The position numbers were made by a program, and so were the translations under genes. 64,000 nt of DNA from JAZDIU01 sp043804635 (lineage in GTDB: Bacteria > Chloroflexota > Dehalococcoidia > Dehalococcoidales > UBA2162). Below, in pieces: positions 16,977-26,673 of the stretch (its first letter is position 1; every line of letters begins with the position of its first letter). Where the stretch lies: contig JAZDIU010000079.1 of NCBI GenBank assembly GCA_043804635.1, positions 10,548 through 74,547 on the forward strand, read 5' to 3'. A model generated the notes under the pieces. That model was given only the letters and a program-made list of their open reading frames with translations. It did no database searches and had not been told where the DNA came from.

Positions 16977-17600
16977 TTGCAACAAACAGGCTATAATGTT
17001 AGTATAGAAAATGTGATAGAAGAACTGAAAACCGCCTTGGCTAAGCGGCAAAAACGGCACATCATCGATTCCAGCCGCCTATCAGCAGCAGTGGTGGTTC
17101 CGATTTTCCGTAAAGATAATGAATGTTATCTGTTATTCACCGAGAGGACCGATACCGTAAAGAACCATAAGGGCCAGATTTCTTTCCCCGGTGGAGCTTG
17201 TGAGGCAAAAGATGGAACGCCGGTAAACACTGCTCTGAGGGAATGTGCGGAGGAAGTCGGCCTAACAGGTGGGTCGGTTGAAATTCTGGGCGAACTGGAC
17301 GATGAAATCACCGTGACTTCGAGCTTTGTAATTACACCCTTTGTTGCTTTTGTATCTTCGCCGGATGAGATAAAGGTCGACCCCCGTGAGGTCAAGGAAA
17401 CGATTGAAATTCCAGTCTCGGCACTCCAGGATAAAGACTCCTGGCGTGAAGAGACGAAGATTATGGATGGGCAGTCCGTCACCACATACTTCTATAACTA
17501 CCAAGGGAAGGTAATCTGGGGAGCCACTGCACGCATATTAAACAAGTTTCTTGATGTTTTTAATCAGGTCGCCGATAAGATTAAATGTTGTAATGGCTAG
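16977..17600 (+). CDS. Nudix hydrolase, CoA pyrophosphatase-like
   Basis: 207 residues. Complete Nudix box GX5EX7REUXEEXGU (GACEAKDGTPVNTALREC then AEEVGL) preceded by KGQISFPGG, the arrangement of NudL-type CoA/acyl-CoA diphosphatases. The TTG start at 16977 has no ribosome site; a GTG near 17010 is possible. The stop overlaps the start of the next gene by 8 nt. Confidence 0.88.
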   Translation: MQQTGYNVSIENVIEELKTALAKRQKRHIIDSSRLSAAVVVPIFRKDNECYLLFTERTDTVKNHKGQISFPGGACEAKDGTPVNTALRECAEEVGLTGGSVEILGELDDEITVTSSFVITPFVAFVSSPDEIKVDPREVKETIEIPVSALQDKDSWREETKIMDGQSVTTYFYNYQGKVIWGATARILNKFLDVFNQVADKIKCCNG

Positions 17601-18240
17601 AGAAATTGAGGTAAAAGAGACACTAGAAACAAAACCGAGGTTGAGGAAACGAGATATTTCCCGGTTTCTACTTGCCGCAATCCTCGTTGTTGCCGTTTCT
17701 CTTGCGGTTATTTACTACGGGGACAACTTGATGAGTATGACGCTTGTTGCCCGTTATAGTCTGATTGGTATGCTCGCTGTTGCTTTTCTCGCTGGCAGCA
17801 CTTTAAGCTTTATCCCGGTGGCAGTTCCCTACTGGCTACTCCTGTTTACCCTGCCTGGTGTTCTGGCTGGCCAATGGGGAATATTAGCCCCGGTGAGTGT
17901 CGGCTTAGCTTCAGCTCTGGGCTGTGCTTTAGGTCACTTACCGACTTTTATGCTGGGATACAGCGGAACCGGGCTTTCGCGAAAGGTGACTACAAGTAAG
18001 ATTCCGGTCTTTAATAAAGCAATGGAATGGGCGAATAAACGCGGTGCCTGGGCTGTGTTTGTGATGTCAGCCATACCTAACCCGGCTCATCTACCAGTAA
18101 CTATGGCTATCGGCGCACTCCGCTATTCACCCACTAAATTTTTTATTTTTTCTTTACTTGGTAATACGGTCAAGAGCCTTACATTAGCCTTTTGTGGTTA
18201 CTTTGGAATAACTTCCTTGTTCCGCTTTCTGGGAATGTAA
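17593..18240 (+). CDS. VTT/SNARE-associated (DedA-like) membrane protein
   Basis: ATG 17593 (MAREIEVKE) is chosen; a longer frame starts at 17551 inside the Nudix gene. 215 residues with a charged N-terminal tail (about 25 residues) and five or six membrane segments. The conserved C-terminal element AIPNPAHLPVTMAIGALRYSPTKF resembles the re-entrant loop region of VTT-domain proteins, a family linked to lipid scrambling or export. Probably co-transcribed with the Nudix and downstream genes. Confidence 0.78.
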   Translation: MAREIEVKETLETKPRLRKRDISRFLLAAILVVAVSLAVIYYGDNLMSMTLVARYSLIGMLAVAFLAGSTLSFIPVAVPYWLLLFTLPGVLAGQWGILAPVSVGLASALGCALGHLPTFMLGYSGTGLSRKVTTSKIPVFNKAMEWANKRGAWAVFVMSAIPNPAHLPVTMAIGALRYSPTKFFIFSLLGNTVKSLTLAFCGYFGITSLFRFLGM

Positions 18241-18252
18241 AGGAGCGTAATA

Positions 18253-18801
18253 ATGCATCCCGCCTGGTTTTTTATTTTAGGAGTATGTTTAAGTATCGGC
18301 GGCTGGCAGATAGCTGTCTGGCTTCGCGAGACTAATGATAAGAATAAGAAATATCGTGATGCTAAAGCTTTTGCCCGTGCGAAAGGTAAACCTTTACTTA
18401 TCGCCGGCGGACCCTATGGAGCCAGACGGATGCGCCACTGGTTGAATAAGCCGGCACATGGGGGTGGCGATGTCTGTCTCGATATTGTCCGCGACGCCCT
18501 TGGCGACCATCCCAACGGAGTAGTTGCCAGTGTTACTCACATTCCTTTTGGTAACAAAACGTTCGGGGCGGCCTTTGCCAGCCATTTATTAGAACATCTG
18601 CCCAGTACCGGCGATGCCAAGAAGGCACTGGATGAACTAAATAGAGTGGCGGATACGGTTTTTGTTGCTTATCCTTTCAGGCAGTCGATTTCCGGCTGGA
18701 TTACGCCGGGTCACCATCTTTGGGTGTGGCAGAAGGGTAAAGACTTCTATCTAAAACAGAGAGGTAAGCCGGAGATATGCCGCGTGAGTCACACCCAATG
18801 A
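18253..18801 (+). CDS. Membrane-anchored methyltransferase-like protein
   Basis: 182 residues. One N-terminal membrane helix (WFFILGVCLSIGGWQIAVWL), then a domain resembling a class I SAM methyltransferase: PLLIAGGPYGARR, VCLDIVRDA, ASVTHIPFGNKTFGAAFASHLLEHL, typical of the methyltransferase 11 motif where the quinone or lipid substrate site follows. The canonical glycine-rich SAM loop is short, so activity is uncertain. It sits 12 nt after the VTT gene. Confidence 0.65.
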   Translation: MHPAWFFILGVCLSIGGWQIAVWLRETNDKNKKYRDAKAFARAKGKPLLIAGGPYGARRMRHWLNKPAHGGGDVCLDIVRDALGDHPNGVVASVTHIPFGNKTFGAAFASHLLEHLPSTGDAKKALDELNRVADTVFVAYPFRQSISGWITPGHHLWVWQKGKDFYLKQRGKPEICRVSHTQ

Positions 18802-18822
18802 CGATTTGGAGGTGAGGTTATT

Positions 18823-21291
18823 ATGATGAGACCTGAAAAGTTTACCGAACAGGCACAAGAGGCACTGGCTATGTCTCAAGAAATAGTGCGCCAGTACCGC
18901 CACAGCCAATGGGATGTGGAGCATATCTTACTGGCTCTGCTCCAGCAAGAAAAAGGTCTGGTCAGCGATATTTTAAAAGAACTGGGCAGCGAGGTGGAGT
19001 CGGTAAGACAGCAGGTGAGAGCGGCACTCGAGAGAAGTCCGAAACTTGCTTACGAAACGCCCCAGATTTATGCTACTCCACGGGTCGCGCAGGTCTTACA
19101 AGCAGCAGCGGCCGAGGCTGACAGGCTAAAAGATGAATTTACGGGCACAGAACATCTGCTGATTGCCATTACGAGCGAGGGGAAAGGTGAGGCGTCGGCG
19201 ATTCTAAAACGATTCGATATCAATCAGGAAAAAGTATTCCAGGCTTTGCAGAAGCTTCGCGGCGGACACCGGGTGACTGATGCCCGGGCTGAAAGCAAAT
19301 ACCGCTCGCTGGAAAAATACGGACGCGATTTCACCGAAATGGCGCGCCAAGGAAAGCTCGACCCTGTAATCGGACGTGAAGAGGAAATCAAACGGGTAAT
19401 ACAGATACTTACCCGGCGTACTAAAAATAATCCGGTTATCGTCGGAGAATCCGGAGTAGGCAAGACTGCTATTGCCGAGGGACTAGCTCAGAAGATTGCG
19501 GCTGATGACGTGCCCGATTCACTAAAAGGGCGTCGGGTCATTGCTCTGGATATGGGTGCCTTGGTGGCCGGAAGTAAGTTCAGAGGCGAGTTCGAGGAAC
19601 GACTCAAAGCAGTAATGGACGAGGTCCGTCAGGCAAAGGGTGAAGTGATATTGTTCATCGACGAGATTCATACCCTGGTTGGCGCCGGTGCCGCTGAAGG
19701 AGCTATCGATGCTAGTAATATGCTCAAGCCAGCTTTAGCCCACGGTGAAATGCAGTGCGTTGGCGCGACTACATTAGACGAATACCGCAAATTCATTGAG
19801 AAAGATAAAGCCCTGGAGCGGCGTTTACAGCCCGTATTTGTCACGGAGCCTACGGTTGAGGCAACTATCGAGATGCTTAAAGGTCTTCGCCCCAGGTACG
19901 AAGCACACCACAAGATTAAGATTAGTGACGAAGCTCTCGAAGCGGCGGCTAAACTATCCCAGCGCTATATTTCGGACAGGCACTTGCCCGATAAGGCAAT
20001 CGACCTGATTGACGAGGCCGCCAGCCGTTTGCGTCTTGAGACAGAAAGCGCCCCGCCGGAGGTCAAGTCTTTAGAGCAGCGTCTCAAACAACTAACAGAC
20101 GAGGAAGAAGCCGTTTCACAGCGGCAAGATTATAAGGAAGTAGCCCGGCTAAAGACGGAAAGGGCACGACTGGAACAGGAATACAATAAAGCTAAGAGCG
20201 AATGGCATGAGCGAGAGAAAATTTCTAATATAGTCGATGAAGAAGCCATCGCTGAGCTTATTTCTAAGTGGACGGGGATTCCGGTTTCCCAGATGCTCGA
20301 GGGTGAGGCTCAAAAGCTGGTCGATATGGAAGAGCGAATCCACGAGAGACTGATTAACCAGGAAGAAGCAGTTAAAGCGATATCTGAAGCTATCCGCAGA
20401 GGTCGTGCTGGTCTTAAAGACCCGAGACGGCCTATCGGAAGTTTTATGTTCCTGGGTCCGACCGGCGTCGGTAAGACCGAGCTTGCCCGCACTCTCGCAT
20501 GGTTCCTGTTTAACGACGAAAATGCAATGGTGCGTCTGGATATGTCCGAATACCAGGAGCGGCATACCGTATCCCGCTTGGTCGGTGCTCCGCCGGGCTA
20601 TATCGGCTTTGAAGAAGGTGGGCAGCTTACCGAAGCAGTGAGGCGCCGCCCATACCGAGTGATATTACTCGACGAGATTGAAAAGGCTCACCCGGACGTC
20701 TTTAATATGCTGCTCCAAATTCTAGACGACGGACGGTTGACCGACGGACACGGCAGAACGGTTGACTTTAAGAATACTATAGTTATTATGACCAGTAATG
20801 CCGGCGTAGAACTTATCCGGCGTGAGACGCGGATGGGTTTTGCTCCAGCCAAGGACGAAGCCAAAGCTCAGAAGGGAAGATACGAAGAACTGAGAGATAA
20901 AGTAATGGCTGAAGTGAGGAAGTCATTCCGTCCTGAGTTTCTGAACCGGCTGGACGATATCATCGTTTTCCATGAGCTGACCGAGCCTCAACTAAGGCAG
21001 ATTGTCGACCTTATAGTTAACGACGTGGAGAAGCGTCTGGCTGAGCTAAAACTGAAACTCAAAGTAACCGAAGCGGCTAAATCATGGCTCGCTAAAACAG
21101 GTTTCGACCCGGTATACGGAGCGAGACCACTGCGGCGGGCAGTCGAACGTTATATAGAAAATCCGCTATCGACCAGCGTTCTGCGTGGTGAATACAAGGA
21201 AGGCGACACTATAACCGTCGACCTGGCTCAAGATACTTTGACGTTCTCGGTAAAAGCACAGGGGAAGCGCAAAAATCCTTCATCGAGTTAA
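18823..21291 (+). CDS. clpC: Clp ATPase, ClpC-type (ClpB/ClpC family)
   Basis: 822 residues of AAA+ unfoldase. Two N-terminal Clp_N repeats (about 1-150), AAA-1 with Walker A GESGVGKT and LFIDEIHTLVGAG, a short middle domain with a UVR-like QRQDYKEVARLKTERARLEQEY segment, AAA-2 with Walker A GPTGVGKT and ILLDEIEKAHPDV, and a C-terminal D2-small domain. Length and short middle domain fit ClpC, which feeds ClpP, better than ClpB; a ClpP-docking loop could not be assigned firmly (MGFAP near residue 675). GGAGGTGAGG precedes ATGATG. Confidence 0.9.
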   Translation: MMRPEKFTEQAQEALAMSQEIVRQYRHSQWDVEHILLALLQQEKGLVSDILKELGSEVESVRQQVRAALERSPKLAYETPQIYATPRVAQVLQAAAAEADRLKDEFTGTEHLLIAITSEGKGEASAILKRFDINQEKVFQALQKLRGGHRVTDARAESKYRSLEKYGRDFTEMARQGKLDPVIGREEEIKRVIQILTRRTKNNPVIVGESGVGKTAIAEGLAQKIAADDVPDSLKGRRVIALDMGALVAGSKFRGEFEERLKAVMDEVRQAKGEVILFIDEIHTLVGAGAAEGAIDASNMLKPALAHGEMQCVGATTLDEYRKFIEKDKALERRLQPVFVTEPTVEATIEMLKGLRPRYEAHHKIKISDEALEAAAKLSQRYISDRHLPDKAIDLIDEAASRLRLETESAPPEVKSLEQRLKQLTDEEEAVSQRQDYKEVARLKTERARLEQEYNKAKSEWHEREKISNIVDEEAIAELISKWTGIPVSQMLEGEAQKLVDMEERIHERLINQEEAVKAISEAIRRGRAGLKDPRRPIGSFMFLGPTGVGKTELARTLAWFLFNDENAMVRLDMSEYQERHTVSRLVGAPPGYIGFEEGGQLTEAVRRRPYRVILLDEIEKAHPDVFNMLLQILDDGRLTDGHGRTVDFKNTIVIMTSNAGVELIRRETRMGFAPAKDEAKAQKGRYEELRDKVMAEVRKSFRPEFLNRLDDIIVFHELTEPQLRQIVDLIVNDVEKRLAELKLKLKVTEAAKSWLAKTGFDPVYGARPLRRAVERYIENPLSTSVLRGEYKEGDTITVDLAQDTLTFSVKAQGKRKNPSSS

Positions 21292-21306
21292 GATAAACTA
21301 CATTTA

Positions 21307-22383
21307 CTACCGGCTTTTGTTGAAAAGGACCGACACAATATCGCCGTCCTGGACTTCGTACTCGCGTCCTTCGATATGCTGTTTGCCTGCCTTCGCCACT
21401 GCTGCTTCGCTGCCTAATTCTATCAAGTCGCTGTAGTGAAAAACTTCCATCCGTATAAAGCCGCTTTCCATATCCGTGTGGATTCTACCCGCCGCCACCG
21501 GAGCTTTGTCTCCCCGATGACATGTCCAGGCGCGCACTTCATCTTCGCCGACCGTAAAGAAGTTAATCAATCCGAGCTTACGGTAAGCGGCTTGTAATAA
21601 CTGTTCCATTGCCGATTTCTCGATACCGAGTTCTTTAAGAAATATAGTCCGCTCAGCCGGTTCGAGTTCACTGATATCGGCTTCATCTTTACCGCAGACA
21701 GTAAGCATCTCAGCACCCTCACCGGATACCACCTGTTTCAATGTCTGGACAGGCTTAATATCGGCGTCTGCTATAGTTTTGATATTAGCGATATAGAGTA
21801 CCGGCTTCAGCGATACCAGATTACACTCGCGTAAGCTGGCAAGCTCCAGAGCGGCCAGGTTTTGTTTACGTACAGGTATGCCCTGCTGGATACCACCAAG
21901 CACTTTCTCACAGTGCTCAGCTTCGCGAATAGCGTCTTTATCTCCACCACGTACCTTCTTCGCCAGACGATTGAGCTTGTTCTCCAGTGTCGCGCTGTCG
22001 GCGGTAACCAGCTCAAGATCTACTGTCTCTATATCCCGCACCGGATCCAGTGCAACATCATCAAGCGGGATTTCTTCGTCTGAAAAACAGCGCACTACAT
22101 GAAGTAAGGTATCTGCATCTTTAATATTACCCAACAGGCGAAAGCGTCGGCCGTTATCTTCGGCTCTAATACCTGGGATATCTACGACTTCCAGTGTGGC
22201 TGGTACTACCTTTTGCGGATGGTACATCTGTGCCAACCGCTCCAGCCGTTCGTCAGGCAAGTTAACGATTACACGATTCATTTCAGAACCGTTATACATC
22301 GGTACCTTTGCCGCAGTAATCGCATTAAAAATGACCGTCTTCCCGCAGGAAGGCAGTCCGATTAGTCCGCAACGTAAACCCAT
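21307..22383 (-). CDS. ychF: YchF-type P-loop ATPase
   Basis: 358 residues. Obg/YchF family with P-loop GLPSCGKT, switch region VDIPGI, no NKxD G4 motif (NIKT instead), which is why YchF prefers ATP, and a C-terminal TGS domain (YSDLIELGSEAAVAKAGKQ, GREYEVQDGDIVSVLFN). Translation-associated in other bacteria. It converges on the clpC gene with a 15-nt gap and no terminator in between. Confidence 0.92.
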   Translation of the reverse strand: MGLRCGLIGLPSCGKTVIFNAITAAKVPMYNGSEMNRVIVNLPDERLERLAQMYHPQKVVPATLEVVDIPGIRAEDNGRRFRLLGNIKDADTLLHVVRCFSDEEIPLDDVALDPVRDIETVDLELVTADSATLENKLNRLAKKVRGGDKDAIREAEHCEKVLGGIQQGIPVRKQNLAALELASLRECNLVSLKPVLYIANIKTIADADIKPVQTLKQVVSGEGAEMLTVCGKDEADISELEPAERTIFLKELGIEKSAMEQLLQAAYRKLGLINFFTVGEDEVRAWTCHRGDKAPVAAGRIHTDMESGFIRMEVFHYSDLIELGSEAAVAKAGKQHIEGREYEVQDGDIVSVLFNKSR

Positions 22384-22584
22384 ATTCTGATATCCTTTCT
22401 GTCAAAAAGCGCACATCAGCGTGCTTTCAGCAATTCACCGAGGGAAATATTCCAGAGAAGCAACGGTTCTGGTAAGAATCCCGGTATTATGAAGAGCTGT
22501 GTTACTTACGCCAAGTGTAGCTATTGATAAGATTATATACTACTAGCAGCATTAATAACAAACCTGGTTTACTGCAGAGATATT

Positions 22585-23097
22585 CTATACAAATTCTCTG
22601 AACTCAGCCCGAAACTTCACTGTTCCCCGCCTGCCGGTTAAGGCATCTTTGCGGAGTTCCAAAACCATCCAGGGTTCATCAGGCACTTCAAACTCGCATT
22701 CCAGACCCAGCGGTTTAGCAGGAACAAATCCGAATCGTGGGTAATAATTAGGATGGCCGACCAATACCACTATCTCATACCCGAGATGCTGGCACTCTTT
22801 AAGCCCAGCTTTAACTAGTTTCGAGCCGATTCCCTTGTTTTGATGAGACGGAAGGACTGCTATCGGCGCTAGGGTAACTGCCTTGAAACTAGAATCTTCA
22901 TGTTCTATTGTTACTAGACTGAAGGCAATATGACCGACTATTTCGCCATCTAAGACAGCAACAAGCGAAATCGTTAAAGCGTCATTCATACGTAGCTTTT
23001 CAACAAGTTTGGCTTCAATTTCGCGTCCGAATGCCTGGGCGTTAACCTGACGAATAGCAATAATATCTTCGAGTGTTTCCGAACGTATTTTTAGCAA
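22585..23097 (-). CDS. GNAT N-acetyltransferase (YhbS-like)
   Basis: 170 residues. Acetyl-CoA binding motif A in VLPSHQNKGIGSKLVKAGL, IVVLVGHPNYYPRFGFVPA and a C-terminal PWMVLEL segment place it with YhbS-like GNAT proteins. Substrate unknown. About 200 nt of featureless sequence separate it from ychF, and about 126 nt separate it from the divergent kinase gene. Confidence 0.85.
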   Translation of the reverse strand: MLKIRSETLEDIIAIRQVNAQAFGREIEAKLVEKLRMNDALTISLVAVLDGEIVGHIAFSLVTIEHEDSSFKAVTLAPIAVLPSHQNKGIGSKLVKAGLKECQHLGYEIVVLVGHPNYYPRFGFVPAKPLGLECEFEVPDEPWMVLELRKDALTGRRGTVKFRAEFREFV

Positions 23098-23223
23098 TAA
23101 TTAACTCCTTGATTCATATTATGTTAGTGCTTGAGACAAGAAACGTCAACTTGACTCTTTTATCCTAACGATTGTATATTAGGGGTGTAAGCAATAGAAC
23201 CTACGTATAGCGGCGGGGTAGAT

Positions 23224-24837
23224 ATGAGCGGGGGGTTGAAATTGGCCGGAAGTATCAGGGACGTTGTAAAAAGCTCTGAATTGTTCTGGAACCTGACTAA
23301 CGAACAGGTAGACAAGCTTACAGCTATCGCCAAGGAAGAAACCTTTCCTGCCGGCCACCGCATCTTTACCGAAGGTGAAATAATCCCCAAGTTCTACATT
23401 GTCAGTAAGGGTAAAGTGAGCCTCGAAATGGAAATCCGTATAGGTTCCAGAACGAGGCGACAGGTAGTAATCGATGTTCTGGAACCCGGCAACTGCGTCG
23501 GCTGGTCGACAATCCTTAATCAGCCGGCATCGATGTCCAGTATAGTCCTCGAGCCTTCCCAATTACTCGTCTTCGAGGGCGAACAAATCCGCCGGCTTTG
23601 CAGCGAAGACGACGATATCGGCTACAAGGTAATGCAAGAGATAGTTAATCTAGTGTCCAAACGTCTGCTTATGGCCCGGCGCACACTGGCTCACGTCCTG
23701 TCTGTAACTTCCCACGACCTGAGAGCTCCATTAGCAACGGTACAAAGCTCCATTGATGTCGTAACGGGAGGTTTTGCCGGAGACGTAAACCAAAAGCAAA
23801 AAGACCTGCTATTAGGTAGTAAACAAAGAATCGTCGACTTGCTTAAAATGATTGATAATATCCTTGATATATCCTACATTGAAATTAAAGCGGCTGATTT
23901 TCATAAGGTGGACGTTAATCAGGTTATCGAAGCATCTTTGGGAGATGTGGCAGGACCGGCCCAACGCAGAGCCATCTCACTAATGAATAACGCTTCCAAA
24001 CGATTACCGCCCGTTCTGGGAGCGGAAAAACGTTTACAGCAAGTACTTACTAATCTGCTTAGTAATGGTATAAAGTTCACGCCCAACGGGGGGTCGGTAA
24101 CGGTTACCGCCCACGAGACCGGGGAAAGAATCCAGATAGACGTGACCGATACCGGTGTTGGAATTCCGGCGGAAGACCAGCCAAAACTATTCAGTGATTT
24201 CTTCCGCGGGGGCAGGGTAGAAGCGGAAGGGGCCGGATTGGGGCTATCCATCGCTAAGAAGATCGTAGAAGGGCACGGCGGAACGATATGGGTGCAAAGT
24301 CCCGACCCTGAAACTAATATAGGTAGTAAATTCAGTTTTACTCTACCGAAGGTGCTGGAACCAGCGGTAGCCCAGGAAGAAAGCGGAAAGCGTTCACTAA
24401 GTGGGATCGATATACTGGTAGTAGATGACGACCCTGAGATGCGACAGATAACCTCACTAGTCCTGGAATCTCGTGGTTATCAGGTAAGGACTGCCCAAGA
24501 CGGCGAAGATGCACTCGCAAAAATCGATGAAAAAGAGCCGGACCTCCTGGTCCTCGACTTATTGATGCCGAAGATGGACGGCTTCGAAGTCTGCAAGCGA
24601 ATCGATGAGAAAAAAGGTAAAGACGGACGGAAATTCCGCATTATTATTTTAAGCGCGGTTAGAGAAGAAAGCAGCCGCCGGCGTTACGAGTTGGAAACGG
24701 CGTCTGGTCTCGATGTCGACGATTATGTTATCAAACCAATCTCACCACCCGTGCTCCTGCAAAGGGTGGAAAAAGCACTCCAGAAACAGCGGGCAGCCGG
24801 CGCTACGAGCTTAACCATCACCAAAGGAGGAAAGTAA
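23224..24837 (+). CDS. Hybrid sensor kinase with cNMP-binding and receiver domains
   Basis: 537 residues. Residues about 15-140 form a cyclic-nucleotide-binding fold (FPAGHRIFTEGEI, FYIVSKGKVSLEM, EPGNCVGWSTIL) without an obvious phosphate-binding Arg motif. Residues about 155-370 form a HisKA plus HATPase: phospho-accepting His in SHDLRAPLATVQSS, N-box NLLSNGIKFT, G-box DTGVGIP and GAGLGLSIAKKIV. Residues about 398-520 form a receiver with the acceptor Asp in LLVLDLLMPKMDGFE. No membrane helix, so it senses a cytoplasmic signal. The next gene is a stand-alone receiver overlapping by 1 nt. Confidence 0.92.
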   Translation: MSGGLKLAGSIRDVVKSSELFWNLTNEQVDKLTAIAKEETFPAGHRIFTEGEIIPKFYIVSKGKVSLEMEIRIGSRTRRQVVIDVLEPGNCVGWSTILNQPASMSSIVLEPSQLLVFEGEQIRRLCSEDDDIGYKVMQEIVNLVSKRLLMARRTLAHVLSVTSHDLRAPLATVQSSIDVVTGGFAGDVNQKQKDLLLGSKQRIVDLLKMIDNILDISYIEIKAADFHKVDVNQVIEASLGDVAGPAQRRAISLMNNASKRLPPVLGAEKRLQQVLTNLLSNGIKFTPNGGSVTVTAHETGERIQIDVTDTGVGIPAEDQPKLFSDFFRGGRVEAEGAGLGLSIAKKIVEGHGGTIWVQSPDPETNIGSKFSFTLPKVLEPAVAQEESGKRSLSGIDILVVDDDPEMRQITSLVLESRGYQVRTAQDGEDALAKIDEKEPDLLVLDLLMPKMDGFEVCKRIDEKKGKDGRKFRIIILSAVREESSRRRYELETASGLDVDDYVIKPISPPVLLQRVEKALQKQRAAGATSLTITKGGK

Positions 24838-25229
24838 TGGCAAAACAGGCGAAAATCCTATTAGTTGATGACGACCCAGTATTTTTAGCAGCTACCAAGA
24901 CGGTACTTGAAACCAAATATCAGGTCGTTACGGCTATGGACGGCGACGAAGGATTGAAAAAAGCGCGTAAGGAGAAACCGTCTCTTATCTTACTTGACGT
25001 CATCATGCCGAATGAGGATGGGTTCAACGTATGCAAACAAATTAAACAGGATAAAGAGCTGGCTGATATACCGGTTATTATGCTGACCAGTTTCGCCCAG
25101 CAAAGAGGCAAGACTAATATACCAGTCAGTGCTGGCCTGGAGCTTGAGGCTGAGGGATATATCGATAAGCCGGTAAGTCCCGAAGAGCTTTTGAAACAGG
25201 TCGGTGCCCAATTGAAAAAGCAAGCCTAG
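24837..25229 (+). CDS. Single-domain response regulator
   Basis: 130 residues, a CheY-like receiver only: acidic pair in LLVDDDPVF, acceptor Asp in LILLDVIMPNEDGF, switch Thr in VIMLTSF, Lys in YIDKPVSP. No DNA-binding output domain. Its ATG overlaps the stop of the hybrid kinase (TAATG), so it is its likely partner. Confidence 0.93.
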   Translation: MAKQAKILLVDDDPVFLAATKTVLETKYQVVTAMDGDEGLKKARKEKPSLILLDVIMPNEDGFNVCKQIKQDKELADIPVIMLTSFAQQRGKTNIPVSAGLELEAEGYIDKPVSPEELLKQVGAQLKKQA

Positions 25230-25273
25230 AAGCAAGCTGAATATTTCTGTAATTTATTAGGGATAATGGCGTT

Positions 25274-25717
25274 ATGGCACCCGATGAAACAAATGTCACC
25301 GTTAGACCACTAAAGAAAACGGACTTAGATGCTGTGCTTAACCTGTCGGGGAGGCTTATTACTCGAGAGGAGTTAGCCTCGCTGAACCCGGGGGAATCAG
25401 ACAGTTTATGTTTTGTGGCGGAAGCGGAGGGGAAAGTCGTGGGTTTTAACTTAGCCCGCGAGCTTTATGTGGGGATTCCGCTTAGCAAGATTTGCGTGAT
25501 TCAGGGCATCGTCGTTCACGATGACTACCGGCGGCTTGGCATCGGTGAAAAACTCGTCGAAGCTTTGCTGGGGCATTGCGTGAAGAACAATATCGAGGCC
25601 GTTCGGACATTGGTTGATGAAAGAGATACCCGCTTGCAACAATTTGTTGAATATCTTGGTTTCAAGCGCAGTATGGTAGCCAACTTCGATAAGACTATCG
25701 AAAGTAGATGGGAATAA
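25274..25717 (+). CDS. GNAT N-acetyltransferase
   Basis: 147 residues. N-terminal NVTVRPLKKTDLDAVLNL, CoA-binding loop VHDDYRRLGIGEKLVEALL and EYLGFKRS near the end match the GNAT fold. Substrate unknown. It sits between the two-component genes and the first metF-like gene, all in one direction. Confidence 0.82.
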   Translation: MAPDETNVTVRPLKKTDLDAVLNLSGRLITREELASLNPGESDSLCFVAEAEGKVVGFNLARELYVGIPLSKICVIQGIVVHDDYRRLGIGEKLVEALLGHCVKNNIEAVRTLVDERDTRLQQFVEYLGFKRSMVANFDKTIESRWE

Positions 25718-25742
25718 GAGGCAAAAACTCCAGGAGGGGAAG

Positions 25743-26672
25743 ATGACGGTAAAAACTTTTCGAGAGACACTTAAAGCAGGCCGTTTTATAGTTACCGCCG
25801 AGGTGGGGTCGATAAAGGGTTCGGACACCACCCGAATGATAGAGAATATCGGGTTGCTCTATGACAAAGTGCACGCCCTGAATGCAACCGATAACAAAAG
25901 CTCCGTGATGCGCTTTCCTTCTCTCGGGACTTGCCTTCTGGTTAAAGACCTTGGCGGAGAGCCGATACTGGATGTGGTTTGCCGCGACCGAAACCGTCTG
26001 GCAATTCAGGCCGACCTCCTTTTTGCCTGGTCCCGGGGCATTACTAATGTCCTATGCCTTACCGGCGACTCGATTGAATTCGGCGATGATAAACAAGCCA
26101 AACCGGTCTTCGACCTTGATTGCTCGCAACTTATCAGCCTCGTAAAAGCACTGAACTCCGGCAAGGATATGGCGGGTAATGAACTGACCGGCGGTACAGA
26201 TTTCTGTATCGGTGTAACGGCAACATCTAAGCTTGATGAACCCCAGCAAGCTAAACTCCAGAAAAAACTACAAGAGGGCATAGACTTCATCCTGATGCAA
26301 GCAGCTTATGATATTGACGAACTCAAACGGCTGATGGCTTTCGTCAGGAAGTCGGATGGGAAGGTGAAAGTTATTGTCGGCATTATGCCGCTAGTCAGTG
26401 TAGCGATGGGCAATTATATGAATTCTAATGTGCCCGGTATTTTTGTTCCTCGTCAGATACTCGAAAAGATGGCTGAAGCCCCGAGGGGCAAAGCTATCTC
26501 CACCGGAATAGAGCTGGCGATGAAAATGATAAAACAATTAAAGGAAGAGAAAATCTGTGACGGCGTTCACATTATGTTCCCCGGCCACGAGGAACGTATT
26601 CCTGAAATAATCGAGGCCGCAGGATTATCGGAAAGGGAAGTCACTAGTGGAGACAAGAAAGTCGCTGCCTAA
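25743..26672 (+). CDS. Methylenetetrahydrofolate reductase-like protein (first of two MetF paralogues)
   Basis: 309 residues of MetF-type TIM barrel: TAEVGSIKGSD, LNATDNKSSVMR, CRDRNR, LCLTGDS, FILMQAAYDIDELKR, KVIVGIMPL and a C-terminal GVHIMFPGHEERIPEII. These match the second MetF paralogue (33668-34552) motif by motif, but loops differ. It leads the hdrCBA-mvhD-metV-metF cluster, with hdrC starting 1 nt after its stop. A ribosome site AGGAGGGG precedes the ATG. It may form a heteromeric or alternative reductase with the second MetF; the exact role is inferred. Confidence 0.85.
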   Translation: MTVKTFRETLKAGRFIVTAEVGSIKGSDTTRMIENIGLLYDKVHALNATDNKSSVMRFPSLGTCLLVKDLGGEPILDVVCRDRNRLAIQADLLFAWSRGITNVLCLTGDSIEFGDDKQAKPVFDLDCSQLISLVKALNSGKDMAGNELTGGTDFCIGVTATSKLDEPQQAKLQKKLQEGIDFILMQAAYDIDELKRLMAFVRKSDGKVKVIVGIMPLVSVAMGNYMNSNVPGIFVPRQILEKMAEAPRGKAISTGIELAMKMIKQLKEEKICDGVHIMFPGHEERIPEIIEAAGLSEREVTSGDKKVAA

Positions 26673-26673
26673 A

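Noticed and set aside
18823..21291. ClpB disaggregase
   Set aside because: The middle domain is too short for ClpB and has a UVR-like segment, so ClpC is preferred; not fully settled.
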